Source of the DNA: an uncultured Campylobacter sp.
Lineage (GTDB): Bacteria > Campylobacterota > Campylobacteria > Campylobacterales > Campylobacteraceae
Direction of reading: 5' to 3'
Assembly (NCBI RefSeq): GCF_905372745.1
Contig: NZ_CAJPQR010000002.1
Span: 34,911-98,910 of the forward strand
DNA length: 64,000 nt
The notes beneath the pieces are model-generated. The model was not told the origin of the DNA. It worked only from the letters and a program-made list of their open reading frames with translations, and searched no databases. The stretch's first letter is position 1. Each line of letters starts with the position of its first letter. Below are positions 16,654 through 26,452 of this stretch, in pieces. Both the position numbers and the translations under genes were made by a program.

Positions 16654-17253
16654 ATGAAAGACATAGTCGTATACATACACGGAAAAAATGGAAGTGCGGC
16701 AGAAGCGGCTCATTTTCAACAATTTTTTACTGATAGAGACGTGTTGGGATTTGATTACGAAGCGCGTACTCCGTGGGAGGCAAAAGAGGAATTTGTACCG
16801 TTTTTTGAGTATATACTTAAAAGCCGCAAATCCGTAACGATCTTAGCAAACAGTATCGGAGCGTTTTTTGCCATGCACGCCCTGCAGGACATGCGTATCA
16901 AAAAGGCGTATTTTATCTCCCCTATCGTAAACATGAAAAATTTGATACTAAACATGCTGTCGCGGGCAAACGCTAGCGAGGAGGAGCTGCGAAATAAAGG
17001 CGAGCTGGACACGGGGTCTGGAGAAAAACTTTCGTGGAAATATCTTTGTTACGCTAGAGAACATCCTACCCTCTGGACGGCGCCGACGCATATTTTATAC
17101 GGCGAAAATGACAATCTGACCTCTTTTGAAACGATTTGCGAGTTTGCAAACCAAGCCCAAGCAACGCTTACAGTCATGAAAAACGGCGAACACTGGTTTC
17201 ACACGGCAGAGCAAATGCGTTTTTTAGATGATTGGATACGGAGCTATAGCTGA
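16654..17253 (+). CDS. Small alpha/beta-hydrolase
   Basis: Protein of 199 residues with the start VVYIHGKNGSAAEA (oxyanion HG motif at about 8-10), a nucleophile elbow ANSIGAFFAMHAL near 69 in place of the usual G-x-S-x-G, a late acid in YGENDNLTS (about 149) and a C-terminal His in NGEHWFHT (about 176). The catalytic triad is therefore complete in outline. The family resembles small serine hydrolases of the RBBP9/YdeN or YqiA type. Substrate is unknown. It follows the dead VOC gene. Confidence 0.8.
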   Translation: MKDIVVYIHGKNGSAAEAAHFQQFFTDRDVLGFDYEARTPWEAKEEFVPFFEYILKSRKSVTILANSIGAFFAMHALQDMRIKKAYFISPIVNMKNLILNMLSRANASEEELRNKGELDTGSGEKLSWKYLCYAREHPTLWTAPTHILYGENDNLTSFETICEFANQAQATLTVMKNGEHWFHTAEQMRFLDDWIRSYS

Positions 17254-17522
17254 TAGTAGCTGACTTTTGGATAAAATTTTACTTCAAGTCGTAGCGTGCC
17301 TAACCAGCAAGTCAAATTTGACTCGCAAATCCTCTGCTTAAGCCGCTTTTAAATTTTACGCAAAAACCTCGGTCAAATTTACCGCGGAGGCGAAAATTTA
17401 GCTCAAATTTTACTCGACCTCTACGCTAATAGCAACCGGCCAAGACGCCCCCCGACATAGCCCCCTAGCGCAAAACTCGAATTTGCCGCCGTTTTGCCGC
17501 GCGCCAAATTTTACAAACCGCC

Positions 17523-17897
17523 TCAAAGCCCCAAATACCGCTTTAAAATAATCATCGCAGCGATGCTATCGAGCCGCCCGTCGCGTCTGCCTTCGGCGTA
17601 AATTTCGCTCGCCTCAAAACTACTCATCGCCTCGTCCTGATAGACCACTTCGCCCTCAAATTCGAGCAGCGACACGAAGTGCGCGATCCGCCTTCGCATC
17701 TCGTCCTCACTGGATCCCCCAAGCGGAACGCCCACGACTAGCTTTTTTGCTCCGTATTCGCGCAAAACGGCGCTAACGTCGCGCGCTGCTTGGTTACGAT
17801 TTTTGCGCAGTACGGGCGTTTGCGGCATCACGGTTTGCCCGACGGATAGCGCCACGCCGATACGTTTTAGCCCCACGTCGATGGCCATTATGCTCAT
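17523..17897 (-). CDS. ruvX: RuvX/YqgF, putative Holliday-junction resolvase or 16S rRNA maturation nuclease
   Basis: RNase-H-fold nuclease of 124 residues. The first strand gives AIDVGLKRIGVALS, holding the catalytic Asp at residue 6, VGVPLGGS is near 58, and YQDEAMSS near 84 supplies the second acidic residue. YqgF proteins are described as pre-16S rRNA processing nucleases. The gene is downstream of dprA on the same strand, with a 196-bp spacer rich in AAATTT. Confidence 0.9.
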   Translation of the reverse strand: MSIMAIDVGLKRIGVALSVGQTVMPQTPVLRKNRNQAARDVSAVLREYGAKKLVVGVPLGGSSEDEMRRRIAHFVSLLEFEGEVVYQDEAMSSFEASEIYAEGRRDGRLDSIAAMIILKRYLGL

Positions 17898-18093
17898 TTT
17901 CGTCCTTTAGATTTTCTTAAATTTAGCAATAAATTTGACGGCGGCAAGCTCAAATTTGATACCTCCGCTACGACAAATTTACAAAATAAAACGTCGCCAA
18001 AACGCATTTATCGCCGTCAAGCCGCCAAAATTTACTTCAAATTTTACCGCCTCTTTAACAAAAACTCGCGCGGCATAAATTTAACGCTAAATT

Positions 18094-18861
18094 TTACTCC
18101 GCAAACACCGTAAGTCCCGATATTCGCAGCTTGCCTTCCAGTTCGTATTCGTAAATTTTATCGCCGAATTTCGCTAAGGCCGCATCAAGACTCGCGCCGT
18201 TTTTGCAAAATTTTATCACCTCATCCTCTTGCGCGGGCGCGGGTTTGCCGCCGAAACGAAGCGCAAATTCGTCAAAATCGTTTATCAAATTTGCCGCGCC
18301 GCTAGCGACCAGCTCGTTCGTCCCATCGCTCTCGCCTAGGCGCTGAGGCAGCGTAAATATCGGCACGCCAAGCTCCTTTGCCATGCGCGCGCTTTGCATC
18401 GAGCCGCTTTTAGCGTCGGCCTGCGCCACGACTAGAGCCTGCGAAAGCGCGACTACGATACGGTTTCGCTCCAAAAATCTATAAGCAAGCGGCGGTTCAT
18501 CGGGGGCGTATTCGCTCAGAGCCAGCGCGTTTTGGTAGATTTCTTTGATGATTTTGGCGTTACTTGGCGGGTAGATTTTATTTAGTCCGTTGCCAAAAAC
18601 GGCGATGGTATGCGGGAAAGCCCCCTTGTGCGCGGCGATATCTACGCCGATGGCCGCTCCACTAACCACGCAAACGCCGCTGTTTGCCAGCGTCCTAGCC
18701 AGCGCCTCTACGCACTGCCTGGTATAGGCGCTGGCCTTTCTCGAACCCACGATCGAGACCATCGGGCGCTCAAGCAGGGCCAAATTTCCCTCGAAATAGA
18801 GCTTTTGCGGCGGCTTTTTAAGACGCAAAAGGCCGCTAGGAAGCTTGGTTAAAACATTCAA
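18094..18861 (-). CDS. dprA: DNA-processing protein DprA
   Basis: Loads RecA onto incoming single-stranded DNA during natural transformation. The 255-residue protein has the Rossmann-like DprA/Smf core: VSIVGSRKASAYTRQ from about 34, SGAAIGVDIAAHKGAF near 66, and the RNRIVVALSQALVVAQA region around 130. Its C-terminal extension is short. Its ATG overlaps the stop of the upstream deacetylase gene by 4 nt. Its presence fits a naturally competent Campylobacter. Confidence 0.93.
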   Translation of the reverse strand: MNVLTKLPSGLLRLKKPPQKLYFEGNLALLERPMVSIVGSRKASAYTRQCVEALARTLANSGVCVVSGAAIGVDIAAHKGAFPHTIAVFGNGLNKIYPPSNAKIIKEIYQNALALSEYAPDEPPLAYRFLERNRIVVALSQALVVAQADAKSGSMQSARMAKELGVPIFTLPQRLGESDGTNELVASGAANLINDFDEFALRFGGKPAPAQEDEVIKFCKNGASLDAALAKFGDKIYEYELEGKLRISGLTVFAE

Positions 18862-20480
18862 AAAAGATCCTTTAGATAGACGACATCGACTTCTTGCAGG
18901 AGTTTTGCGCTTTCTTGCAGGACTTCGATCGTATTTTTGTGCGGATGGCCGATCGCAATGGCGTAGGAGCGCTTTTTAGCTAGCTCGACGGCGTATTTTA
19001 GCTGCTTTCGTACCGCCGCCTTTGAGCCGTCGTGATCCAAAAACACGTCGCGCGCTATATAGGGCATCGAGTATTTTTTTGCCGCGCCGTAAACCTTGGT
19101 CGGCGAGGTCGTCTTGCTATCGACGAAGATCAAATTTTCGTCCCGCATCGCTCGCATCAGCCTATCCATCGCGGTCGCGTCGCTAGTGAAGCGACTTCCG
19201 GTATGGTTGTTGATGTATTTTAGATTCGGAAAGTCTCGCTTGATGCTTTGCAGTTTTTTAGCGATCTTTTCGTAGTCGTCGTTTACAGTAAGAGTGCCGA
19301 TCTCAGCGCCCTTAAAACCGCCTAGAGCCTGCATAGGTAGGTGGATCATGTAAAAGCCAAAACGCCGCGCCAAAACAGGCGTCTCGGGGTGGGCGGAGGT
19401 TGCCGGGAAGAAGGACGGCGTGAGCTTTAGATTTACCGATTTTATCGCGTCTACCTGGTGTCTATACGCCACGTCGTCGATGATGATGACTAGACGCGGT
19501 TTAGCGCCTAATTTTGAGTAAATTTTAGATTTTTTATCTTCGCTAATTGAGTCTGCGAGCTTTTGCGGATTTTCGTCCTTTTTGCCGTTAGCTTTGTCCA
19601 TGTTTTTAGCGCTTTGCGCGTCCTCTTTATCCTGCGCGCTTTGTCCGCTCATTTGGATGCTTACTTTAGCCTCTTGTCTGCCTTCTTGGTTTTGCGTTTG
19701 CGCGCTTTTGTCTACGCCCGCGGCATCGGCATCGCCCAGTCCTGATTCGCCCGCGTTTTGCGTGCCGAAATCTATAGTAAATTTAGGACTTTTTAGCGTC
19801 TGTTCTAGAGCCTCGCTTTGCGTTTTGTTTGCGCTTTTTGAGGTCTGAATGCCGTTAAATTCGTCGTTTTGTTCGCCGTATGGATCTGGCGAGTTTAGAT
19901 TTTCATTTCCTCGTCCGTCCTTTTTAGCTAGGCTGTTTTTTACTGCGCCCTCAAGCTCGGAATGATCGCGCGACTCAAGAGAAATTTTATCGCGCACGAT
20001 GACGTTTTGGCGCTTTATGAATTTCGTTCGCTCGTCTTGATCGTCGTTTAAAAAATCCGAACCAAGCTCGCTTTGCGTATGCGAAGCCTGTAAAAAAGCC
20101 GCGCCTGCGCCGTCATCGTTTTTTTCTAAACTCGCCTCATTTACCGAAGCTTGCGCAAAAAGAGCTTTGATATCCGTTAAATTCGCTCTAGAATGCACGC
20201 CAGAGTCGCTATTTTGGACTTCGTCCGCATCCGCGGCGCCGGACTTAAACGATGCTAAATTCGCCGTTTCTTCTTTTTTAGAAACACTTAGATACTCTTG
20301 CGCCTTTGCGATGAGTTTTTCGGCGGCATCCGGCTTAAATTTAACGTCCAAAAAATAAAATGCGCCGACGAGCAAGATACAGGCGATAAAAATAGCGGAA
20401 AACAGTAGCTTAAATCCGCCTCGCAAGCGCCCTTTTTTAGGACGCTTTTTGGCGGATCTTTTTCTGGATTTTGGGTTCAA
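18858..20480 (-). CDS. Divergent polysaccharide deacetylase family protein with long linker
   Basis: A 540-residue protein starting at TTG directly after the ilvC stop. A basic N-terminus and one membrane helix (about 24-46) are followed by a low-complexity polar linker of roughly 270 residues and then the conserved domain (about 330-540), beginning KPRLVIIIDDVA and including YINNHTGSRFTS and AIGHPHKNTIEVL. The domain matches the YibQ/DUF610 divergent deacetylases, which have a NodB-like fold and are probably periplasmic cell-envelope enzymes. The Asp pair IIDD and the H-T-G-S/H-P-H histidines suit metal binding. The linker is much longer than the domain needs. Confidence 0.87.
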   Translation of the reverse strand: MNPKSRKRSAKKRPKKGRLRGGFKLLFSAIFIACILLVGAFYFLDVKFKPDAAEKLIAKAQEYLSVSKKEETANLASFKSGAADADEVQNSDSGVHSRANLTDIKALFAQASVNEASLEKNDDGAGAAFLQASHTQSELGSDFLNDDQDERTKFIKRQNVIVRDKISLESRDHSELEGAVKNSLAKKDGRGNENLNSPDPYGEQNDEFNGIQTSKSANKTQSEALEQTLKSPKFTIDFGTQNAGESGLGDADAAGVDKSAQTQNQEGRQEAKVSIQMSGQSAQDKEDAQSAKNMDKANGKKDENPQKLADSISEDKKSKIYSKLGAKPRLVIIIDDVAYRHQVDAIKSVNLKLTPSFFPATSAHPETPVLARRFGFYMIHLPMQALGGFKGAEIGTLTVNDDYEKIAKKLQSIKRDFPNLKYINNHTGSRFTSDATAMDRLMRAMRDENLIFVDSKTTSPTKVYGAAKKYSMPYIARDVFLDHDGSKAAVRKQLKYAVELAKKRSYAIAIGHPHKNTIEVLQESAKLLQEVDVVYLKDLF

Positions 20481-21503
20481 TTAATTTTTGCTTTGGTCGA
20501 TGAGTTTGCCAGAGCTAATCCAAGGCATCATAGAGCGTAGTTTTTTACCGGTTTGATTTAGCAGGCTTCTTTCGGCGATGCCGCGCTCTGCGTTCATGCG
20601 GACGTATCCGGCCTTGCGCTCGAGGATGAAGTCTTTTGCAAATTTACCGTTTTGGATCTCTTTTAAAATTTCCTTCATCGCTTTTTTGCTGTCTTCGCCG
20701 ATGACGCGCGGTCCGCTTACGTAGTCGCCGTATTCTGCAGTGTTTGAGATAGAGTAGCGCATATCCGCCATGCCGCCTTGATACATTAGATCCACGATTA
20801 GTTTTAGCTCATGAAGACACTCAAAATACGCCATCTCAGGCTCGTATCCGGCATCGACCAGCGTCTCAAATCCGGCGTTTACCAGCGCGCAAAGTCCGCC
20901 GCAAAGCACCGCCTGCTCGCCGAAAAGATCGGTCTCGGTCTCGTCTTTAAAAGTTGTCTCGATGATGCCCGTTCTGCCGCCGCCGATCGCGCTAGCGTAG
21001 CTTAGAGCTAGCTCTTTAGCCTTTCCGCTCGCGTTTTGCTCTACGGCGATTAGATCAGGGATGCCGCCGCCGCGGACGAATTCGCTTCTTACGGTGTGGC
21101 CGGGCGCTTTTGGAGCGATCATGATGACGTCGATGTCCTCTGGAGCTTTGATCTGTCCGAAATGCACGTTAAATCCGTGTCCAAACGCGATCGCCGCGCC
21201 GCTTTTAAGGTTAGGTTTAATCTCTCGCTCGAAAATTTCGGCCTGAAGCTCGTCGGGAGTTAAAATCATAACGACGTCGGCGGCCTTTGCGGCTTCTGCT
21301 ACCGTTTTTACCTCAAAGCCTTTTGCTTCGGCCTTTGCCCAGCTTCTGCCGCCTTTTGCCAGACCCACGATCACCTTTACGCCGCTATCGCGCAAATTTT
21401 CGGCGTGCGCGTGTCCTTGCGAGCCAAAACCTATCATCGCGACGGTTTTGCTTCTAATCAAGCTCAAATCGCAATCTTTGTCATAATAAATATTTACAGC
21501 CAT
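20481..21503 (-). CDS. ilvC: Ketol-acid reductoisomerase
   Basis: Second common step of valine, leucine and isoleucine synthesis, NADPH- and Mg-dependent. At 340 residues it is a class I enzyme. The Rossmann motif GFGSQGHAHAENLRDSG is at about 25-41, DELQAEIFE near 85, and the metal-binding DLFGEQAVLCGG near 190 precedes the knotted C-terminal domain. It begins the ilvC-deacetylase-dprA-ruvX set, the same order as in C. jejuni from memory. A 150-bp divergent region separates it from the HDOD gene. Confidence 0.97.
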   Translation of the reverse strand: MAVNIYYDKDCDLSLIRSKTVAMIGFGSQGHAHAENLRDSGVKVIVGLAKGGRSWAKAEAKGFEVKTVAEAAKAADVVMILTPDELQAEIFEREIKPNLKSGAAIAFGHGFNVHFGQIKAPEDIDVIMIAPKAPGHTVRSEFVRGGGIPDLIAVEQNASGKAKELALSYASAIGGGRTGIIETTFKDETETDLFGEQAVLCGGLCALVNAGFETLVDAGYEPEMAYFECLHELKLIVDLMYQGGMADMRYSISNTAEYGDYVSGPRVIGEDSKKAMKEILKEIQNGKFAKDFILERKAGYVRMNAERGIAERSLLNQTGKKLRSMMPWISSGKLIDQSKN

Positions 21504-21654
21504 TTTGCATTCCTTTGTTTTAAGATAAATTTGCGTGATTATACTATTTGCGCGCTGAAATAAACTTGACTTAGACTCGATTTAAGTTTATTAAAAAGCC
21601 TTTTAGTGTAAAATTGCCGATTATAAAAATTTATAGATATAGAGTGTAAAGATT

Positions 21655-22473
21655 ATGAATGATTCAATCTACAAGCATATAAAGGCACTTCCTCCGCTAG
21701 ACGATACGGTAGTAAAAGTCCAAGCCGTCTGTTCAAACGAAAATAGTTCGCTAGGCGACCTAGCCCAGATAATCGCTAAAGACCCGATGCTAACGGCAAA
21801 TATTTTACGCTCGGCAAATTCCCCGCTTTACGGTTTTAGTCGCGAAATAACGACTATAGAAAAGGCCGTATCGCTTTTTGGTATGGCGACCGTACGCGGT
21901 TTCGCGCTCTCAAGCGCCGTTAAAAAGAACTTTAAGATAAATTTAGACCCTTACGGCATTACTAGCCACGACTTTTTAAATATTTCCATAATGCAAAATG
22001 CGCTCACTTACAATTGGTACTCTAAGATCGACGCAAAAGAACTCGCCGTGTTAAGCCCCGCTTCGTTTATGCTAGAAGTCGGCAAAATCGTGATTTCTCA
22101 TGAGTTAAACGAAAAAGGCAAGGTGGACGAATTTAGAAAAAGATTAAAAGAAATTTCAAATCCGTTTGATCTATCCGATCTAGAAACCGAGATCGTAGGC
22201 ATCTCAAACGAAACGGTAACGGCTAAAATTTTCGAGCAATGGAACCTAGAAACCGAGCTGGTAGAGGCGATATATTATTCAAACGATCCGGACGATGCGC
22301 CCGAGCATATCAAAGACTACTCAAAAGCGCTCAGAGTCGTCAAAAACGCCGTAAATATCTTTAGCCAACTTGGCGACGACGGACTACAAAATACGCTAAT
22401 GTGCCTCGACGAATACGGCTTTGCGCAAGATAAATTTTTAGAAGCCGTCGCAAAAGTCAAAGCGAATTTGTGA
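21655..22473 (+). CDS. HDOD-domain protein
   Basis: Protein of 272 residues built on an HDOD domain (about 10-205), a catalytically degenerate relative of HD phosphohydrolases. Typical segments are LAQIIAKDPMLTANILRSAN and TTIEKAVSLFGMATVRGFAL. Such proteins are linked to signalling and motility in Campylobacter, but the mechanism is unknown. Its TGA overlaps the GTG start of the RNase R gene (GTGA), suggesting translational coupling. Confidence 0.88.
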   Translation: MNDSIYKHIKALPPLDDTVVKVQAVCSNENSSLGDLAQIIAKDPMLTANILRSANSPLYGFSREITTIEKAVSLFGMATVRGFALSSAVKKNFKINLDPYGITSHDFLNISIMQNALTYNWYSKIDAKELAVLSPASFMLEVGKIVISHELNEKGKVDEFRKRLKEISNPFDLSDLETEIVGISNETVTAKIFEQWNLETELVEAIYYSNDPDDAPEHIKDYSKALRVVKNAVNIFSQLGDDGLQNTLMCLDEYGFAQDKFLEAVAKVKANL

Positions 22474-24389
22474 AAGAATTTTTAACCAAACTACTTGGCG
22501 GAGCGAACGAAAAGGAAGTCGCCTCCGCCGATAAAGAAATCCTACGAAATTTACTAAATTTAAACGCCGTAAGCTGCCACAAAGATCGCTACTATCTAAA
22601 CAACGGCTTTGTCTGCGGAAAACTAGATATAAGCGCAAACGGCACGGGCTTTTTGGCGCCTTACGACAAACGCTTCAAGCAAGATATAATAATAGAAAAT
22701 AAAAATTTAAACGCCTCGCACTACGGCGACATCGTGCTGGCAAAGCTTTTACCGCTAAAGAAAAAACGCCAAAGCGCCAAAGTCGTGATGACGCTAAAAC
22801 TCGCCAACGAAACGAGCGTAGTCTATACCAAGCAAATAGGCTCGGTAATCCTTGGCGTAAACGTTAAAACCGGACTTAGCTCGGCTCTAAAAGCCTCGCA
22901 AAAATCTCTAAAAATGCTGCCGCCGGGCACGCTACTAAAAATTAGTAATTTAAATAACGAAATAGTAGAGGTTATCGGCAATATCAACGACCCACTTAGC
23001 GACGAAAAAATCTCGCTCGCCGTATTTAACAAAAATGACGAATTTAGCGAGGAGTGCGAAGCTGAAGCTCTAGCGTGGGGCGACGAGGTCGATGCCTCGA
23101 TGTATCCGCAAAGGGTAGATTTAAGGGAGCTGCCTTTTTGCACGATCGATCCCGTCGATGCCAAAGACTTTGACGATGCGATATATTTTGACAAAAAAAA
23201 GCGCGAAATTTACGTCGCGATCGCCGATGTGAGCGAATACGTTACGCCCTACTCCCCAATAGACGCAGAAGCCAAAACGCGCGGATTTTCTATATATTTT
23301 CCGCACAAAGCCGTGCCGATGCTACCGCGAAATTTGAGCGAAAATATCTGTTCGCTAAAGCCAAATACCGCACGCCTTGCATTTTGTTTCAAAATCACGC
23401 TAGACGAAAACGGCGAAGTCGTAAAAGAAGAGCTCCTAGAAGCCCTAATCGCTTCAAAAAGACGCTTTAACTACGACGAGGTCGATCAAATTTTACGCGG
23501 CGAACGCGAGGATGAAACCGGCTGGATAAAGCCTCTTTTCGCGCTCACATCGCGCCTACGCAAAAAACGTCTAAAAAACGCGTTTGACTTTATAACGCAG
23601 GAGCTTCGCATGAGCCTTGACGCAGATGGCGGGCTTGCCTCTACGAGATTTGAGACCGATACCGACTCGCACAGACTCGTCGAGGACTGCATGCTGTTAG
23701 CCAACGTCGCTGCGGCAAAACGCATCGGTAAAGGCGTTTTTAGAAATCACGGCTCGCCGGATCTGCGAAAAATACAAATTTTACTCGAAGACCTCGGCGC
23801 TCTGGGCTTTGACTTCGTTTATGAAAGCGACATCGCAAATTTGGTCCGCAAAATCCAAGCGCAGGCCGACGCCGTAGGCAACCGCGAGGAAATCGACAAA
23901 CTCATCATCAAATCGCAAAAAAAGGCCGAATACGGCGCGCAAAATTTAGGCCACTTCGGACTGGGATTTGAGCGCTACACGCACTTTACGAGCCCAATCC
24001 GCCGCTACTCCGACCTCACGCTACACCGCCTTTTAAAGGCCAAACTGCGCAATGATGAGAAGTTTTTCAACTATCTGCTTTTAAATATAGAATCGACTTG
24101 CTCAAATTTAAGCGAACTCGAGCGCGAGGCCGACAGGGTTGCGTTTGACTTTATGGATAGGAAATTTGCGCGCTGGGCAAAAGAGCGCATCGGACAGCGA
24201 TTTAATGCCTATATCAGCGAAAATCAAAACGTCGCGGTCGCTAGGCTTGACGACGAGATAAAAGGCGCCAGGATATTTTTGGGCGCGTACTGCGCAAATT
24301 TACTGAAAAAAGTCATCGTCGAAATCACGGACGCAAATATCGCAACGGCCGAAATTTTCGGCAAGGTCGTAAAGAAAATCGATGTATAG
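22470..24389 (+). CDS. rnr: Ribonuclease R (RNB-domain exoribonuclease)
   Basis: A 3'-5' exoribonuclease of 639 residues, starting at GTG. Cold-shock-like N-terminal segments are followed by the RNB domain with the acidic metal-binding motif DPVDAKDFDDAIYF near 230 and TSPIRRYSDLTLHRLL near 510. The C-terminal S1 domain seems shortened or degenerate compared with the roughly 800-residue enterobacterial enzyme, as usual in Campylobacter. It overlaps holA by 8 nt. Confidence 0.93.
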   Translation: MKEFLTKLLGGANEKEVASADKEILRNLLNLNAVSCHKDRYYLNNGFVCGKLDISANGTGFLAPYDKRFKQDIIIENKNLNASHYGDIVLAKLLPLKKKRQSAKVVMTLKLANETSVVYTKQIGSVILGVNVKTGLSSALKASQKSLKMLPPGTLLKISNLNNEIVEVIGNINDPLSDEKISLAVFNKNDEFSEECEAEALAWGDEVDASMYPQRVDLRELPFCTIDPVDAKDFDDAIYFDKKKREIYVAIADVSEYVTPYSPIDAEAKTRGFSIYFPHKAVPMLPRNLSENICSLKPNTARLAFCFKITLDENGEVVKEELLEALIASKRRFNYDEVDQILRGEREDETGWIKPLFALTSRLRKKRLKNAFDFITQELRMSLDADGGLASTRFETDTDSHRLVEDCMLLANVAAAKRIGKGVFRNHGSPDLRKIQILLEDLGALGFDFVYESDIANLVRKIQAQADAVGNREEIDKLIIKSQKKAEYGAQNLGHFGLGFERYTHFTSPIRRYSDLTLHRLLKAKLRNDEKFFNYLLLNIESTCSNLSELEREADRVAFDFMDRKFARWAKERIGQRFNAYISENQNVAVARLDDEIKGARIFLGAYCANLLKKVIVEITDANIATAEIFGKVVKKIDV

Positions 24390-25368
24390 AAAAGAGCTTG
24401 AAGCCACGCTAAATGCAGCCAAATTTCCAAATTATTTTTTGCTTTACGGTGCGGACGAATACCAAATCGAGCTTTTTGCGAAGGAAATTTTAGCCAAATT
24501 TAAAGATCTTGAAATTTTGAGCCTTTACTACGACGAGTACGATTTTGACGCTGCACGCGCGCACCTTTGCGAGCCTTCGCTATTTGGCGGCAGCCCGCTT
24601 TTACACGTAAAAAGCGATAAAAAAATTCCCGCAAAAGAGCTAAAAACCCTGATAGAGGGTTGCAAAAACGGCGGCGCATTCGTTTTCGAGCTTTTTGAGC
24701 CCGACGCCAAAGCGGTTTTTGATACGCAAAAGGCTTTCGGGGTAAATTTTGCGAGATTTTTTAAACCCGGTTCACCCGAAGAGGCCGTAAATTTACTCGG
24801 CAGACAAGCCGCAAAAATGAACCTAAATATTACAAAAAACGCGCTTTTTGAACTCTACCGCATACATAACGAAAATTTATATTTAGCCGCGAGCGAGCTA
24901 AACAAACTAGCCTCTCTAAACGAGTCTATAAACGAAAATATCGTAAGAAGCTTGGTCTTTTCGCTATCAAGCGTGAGTTTTGACGATTTTTTCGATAAAT
25001 TTATTGCGCTAAAAGATATAAGGGCCGATTTTTTCTCCTGCGCGGACGATGGAAATTTTAATGAAATTTTATTTATAAACTCGCTTTACCGCGCGTTTTT
25101 TAGACTCTTTAAACTACATGCGGGCATCAAAATAACAGGCAAATTCGACATCAAAGAAACGCTCGGCTATGCGCCGCCGCCAAACGTCGCAAATGAACTA
25201 AAAAGACAGTGTCTGGCGGTAAATTTAAAAGCATATAAAGAAATATTCACCGCGCTAAATTTGGCGGAATCTGAGCTAAAAACAAACTCTGCGCTCGATA
25301 AAAAAACTTTTCTACTCTCCTGCGTGCTGGGCCTACAAAATCTTATCGGCAAAAACAGCAAATATTAA
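24382..25368 (+). CDS. holA: DNA polymerase III delta subunit
   Basis: Clamp-loader subunit that opens the beta clamp. The 328-residue protein has a family-like start (KFPNYFLLYGADEYQIELFAKEI, shown only in part here: FLLYGADEYQIE at about 18-29) and the central AAA+-like and C-terminal collar segments with LYRIHNENLYLAASELNKLA near 155. Conservation is low, as is normal for delta. It overlaps rnr, and in C. jejuni the two genes are also adjacent from memory. Confidence 0.87.
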   Translation: MYRKELEATLNAAKFPNYFLLYGADEYQIELFAKEILAKFKDLEILSLYYDEYDFDAARAHLCEPSLFGGSPLLHVKSDKKIPAKELKTLIEGCKNGGAFVFELFEPDAKAVFDTQKAFGVNFARFFKPGSPEEAVNLLGRQAAKMNLNITKNALFELYRIHNENLYLAASELNKLASLNESINENIVRSLVFSLSSVSFDDFFDKFIALKDIRADFFSCADDGNFNEILFINSLYRAFFRLFKLHAGIKITGKFDIKETLGYAPPPNVANELKRQCLAVNLKAYKEIFTALNLAESELKTNSALDKKTFLLSCVLGLQNLIGKNSKY

Positions 25369-25458
25369 GTAAAAAAAAGATAAAATCAGCTCTTGTCGAA
25401 AGACTTCCTTGCCCGTTTGCAACCGCGCAAACGAGCTTAATACCCACAAGGAGAATCA

Positions 25459-25845
25459 ATGAAGCATTACGAGCTTTTATTTATTTTGAAGCCTACTTTG
25501 ACGGAAGAAGAAGTAAGCGCAAAAGTTGATTTCGTTAAAGAAATCCTAACCAAAAACGGCGCAAATATCGCGTCTGTGCAGTCTATGGGTACTAGAAAAT
25601 TAGCCTATACCGTAAAAAAATATGAGCGCGGAACTTATTTCGTCGTGTATTTCGAGGCTCCGACCCAAGCTATCGCCGAAGTCGAGCGTATCATCAGAAT
25701 CACCGAAGATATCATCAAATTCTTAACGGTCAAATTTGAAAACAAAAAAGAGATCGCCGCTTGGGAAAAGATGAGCAAGGGTATCAAACTAAACAAAAAA
25801 GAACCGAAAGTCAAAGCAGAAGAAGCTCCGGCAGCGCAAGAATAA
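25459..25845 (+). CDS. rpsF: 30S ribosomal protein S6
   Basis: Starts MKHYELLFILKPTLTEEE, the conserved S6 N-terminus, with RKLAYTVKKYERGTYFV near 50. The 128-residue length includes a Lys/Glu/Ala-rich C-terminal tail. It is first in the rpsF-ssb-rpsR operon, preceded by AAGGAG and a GATAAAAT-type -10 element about 70 bp upstream. Confidence 0.97.
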   Translation: MKHYELLFILKPTLTEEEVSAKVDFVKEILTKNGANIASVQSMGTRKLAYTVKKYERGTYFVVYFEAPTQAIAEVERIIRITEDIIKFLTVKFENKKEIAAWEKMSKGIKLNKKEPKVKAEEAPAAQE

Positions 25846-25854
25846 GGACGAAAA

Positions 25855-26439
25855 ATGTTTAATAGAGTCGTTTTAGTAGGAAATTTAACACGAGATATCG
25901 AGCTTAGATATACGACTGCGGGCGCAGCCATAGGCAACAGCGCCATCGCCGTAACGAGAAAATTTAACGTAAACGGCGAAAAACGCGAAGAAACGTGCTT
26001 TATTGACATAACATTTTTTGGAAAACAAGCGGAGATAGCAAACCAATATCTTTCCAAAGGTTCAAAGCTTCTGGTCGAGGGTCGCCTCAAATTCGACCAA
26101 TGGACGGACAACAACGGACAAAATAGAAGCAAACACACGATCAGCGTGGAAAATATGGAGATGCTAGGCGGACAGCAACAAGGCGGATATAATCAAAATA
26201 GTAATCAAGGCTATCAGCAAGGCGGATATCAAAATAACGGCTACAGCGGCGGCTATCAAGGCGGTCAGAATCAGCAAAATAGCTACGCTCAAAGCGGTAT
26301 GCAAAGGCAAAATTTTAATAAACCGCAACAACAACAACAAAAGCAACAGCCAAAAGAAGAATACTATGGCGATAACGTCCGAGAAATAGATATAGATGCC
26401 GACAAATACGATGACGGCGATGAAACGATACCATTTTAA
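25855..26439 (+). CDS. ssb: Single-stranded DNA-binding protein
   Basis: OB-fold protein of 194 residues (fold about 1-105: MFNRVVLVGNLTRDIELRYT, then LLVEGRLKFDQWTD). A Gly/Gln/Asn/Tyr-rich flexible linker and the acidic C-terminal tip ending DDGDETIPF, the docking peptide for partner proteins, follow. The linker has repeated QQGGYQNNGY-type units. It lies between rpsF and rpsR as in most bacteria. Confidence 0.97.
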   Translation: MFNRVVLVGNLTRDIELRYTTAGAAIGNSAIAVTRKFNVNGEKREETCFIDITFFGKQAEIANQYLSKGSKLLVEGRLKFDQWTDNNGQNRSKHTISVENMEMLGGQQQGGYNQNSNQGYQQGGYQNNGYSGGYQGGQNQQNSYAQSGMQRQNFNKPQQQQQKQQPKEEYYGDNVREIDIDADKYDDGDETIPF

Positions 26440-26452
26440 TTAAGGAAAAACA

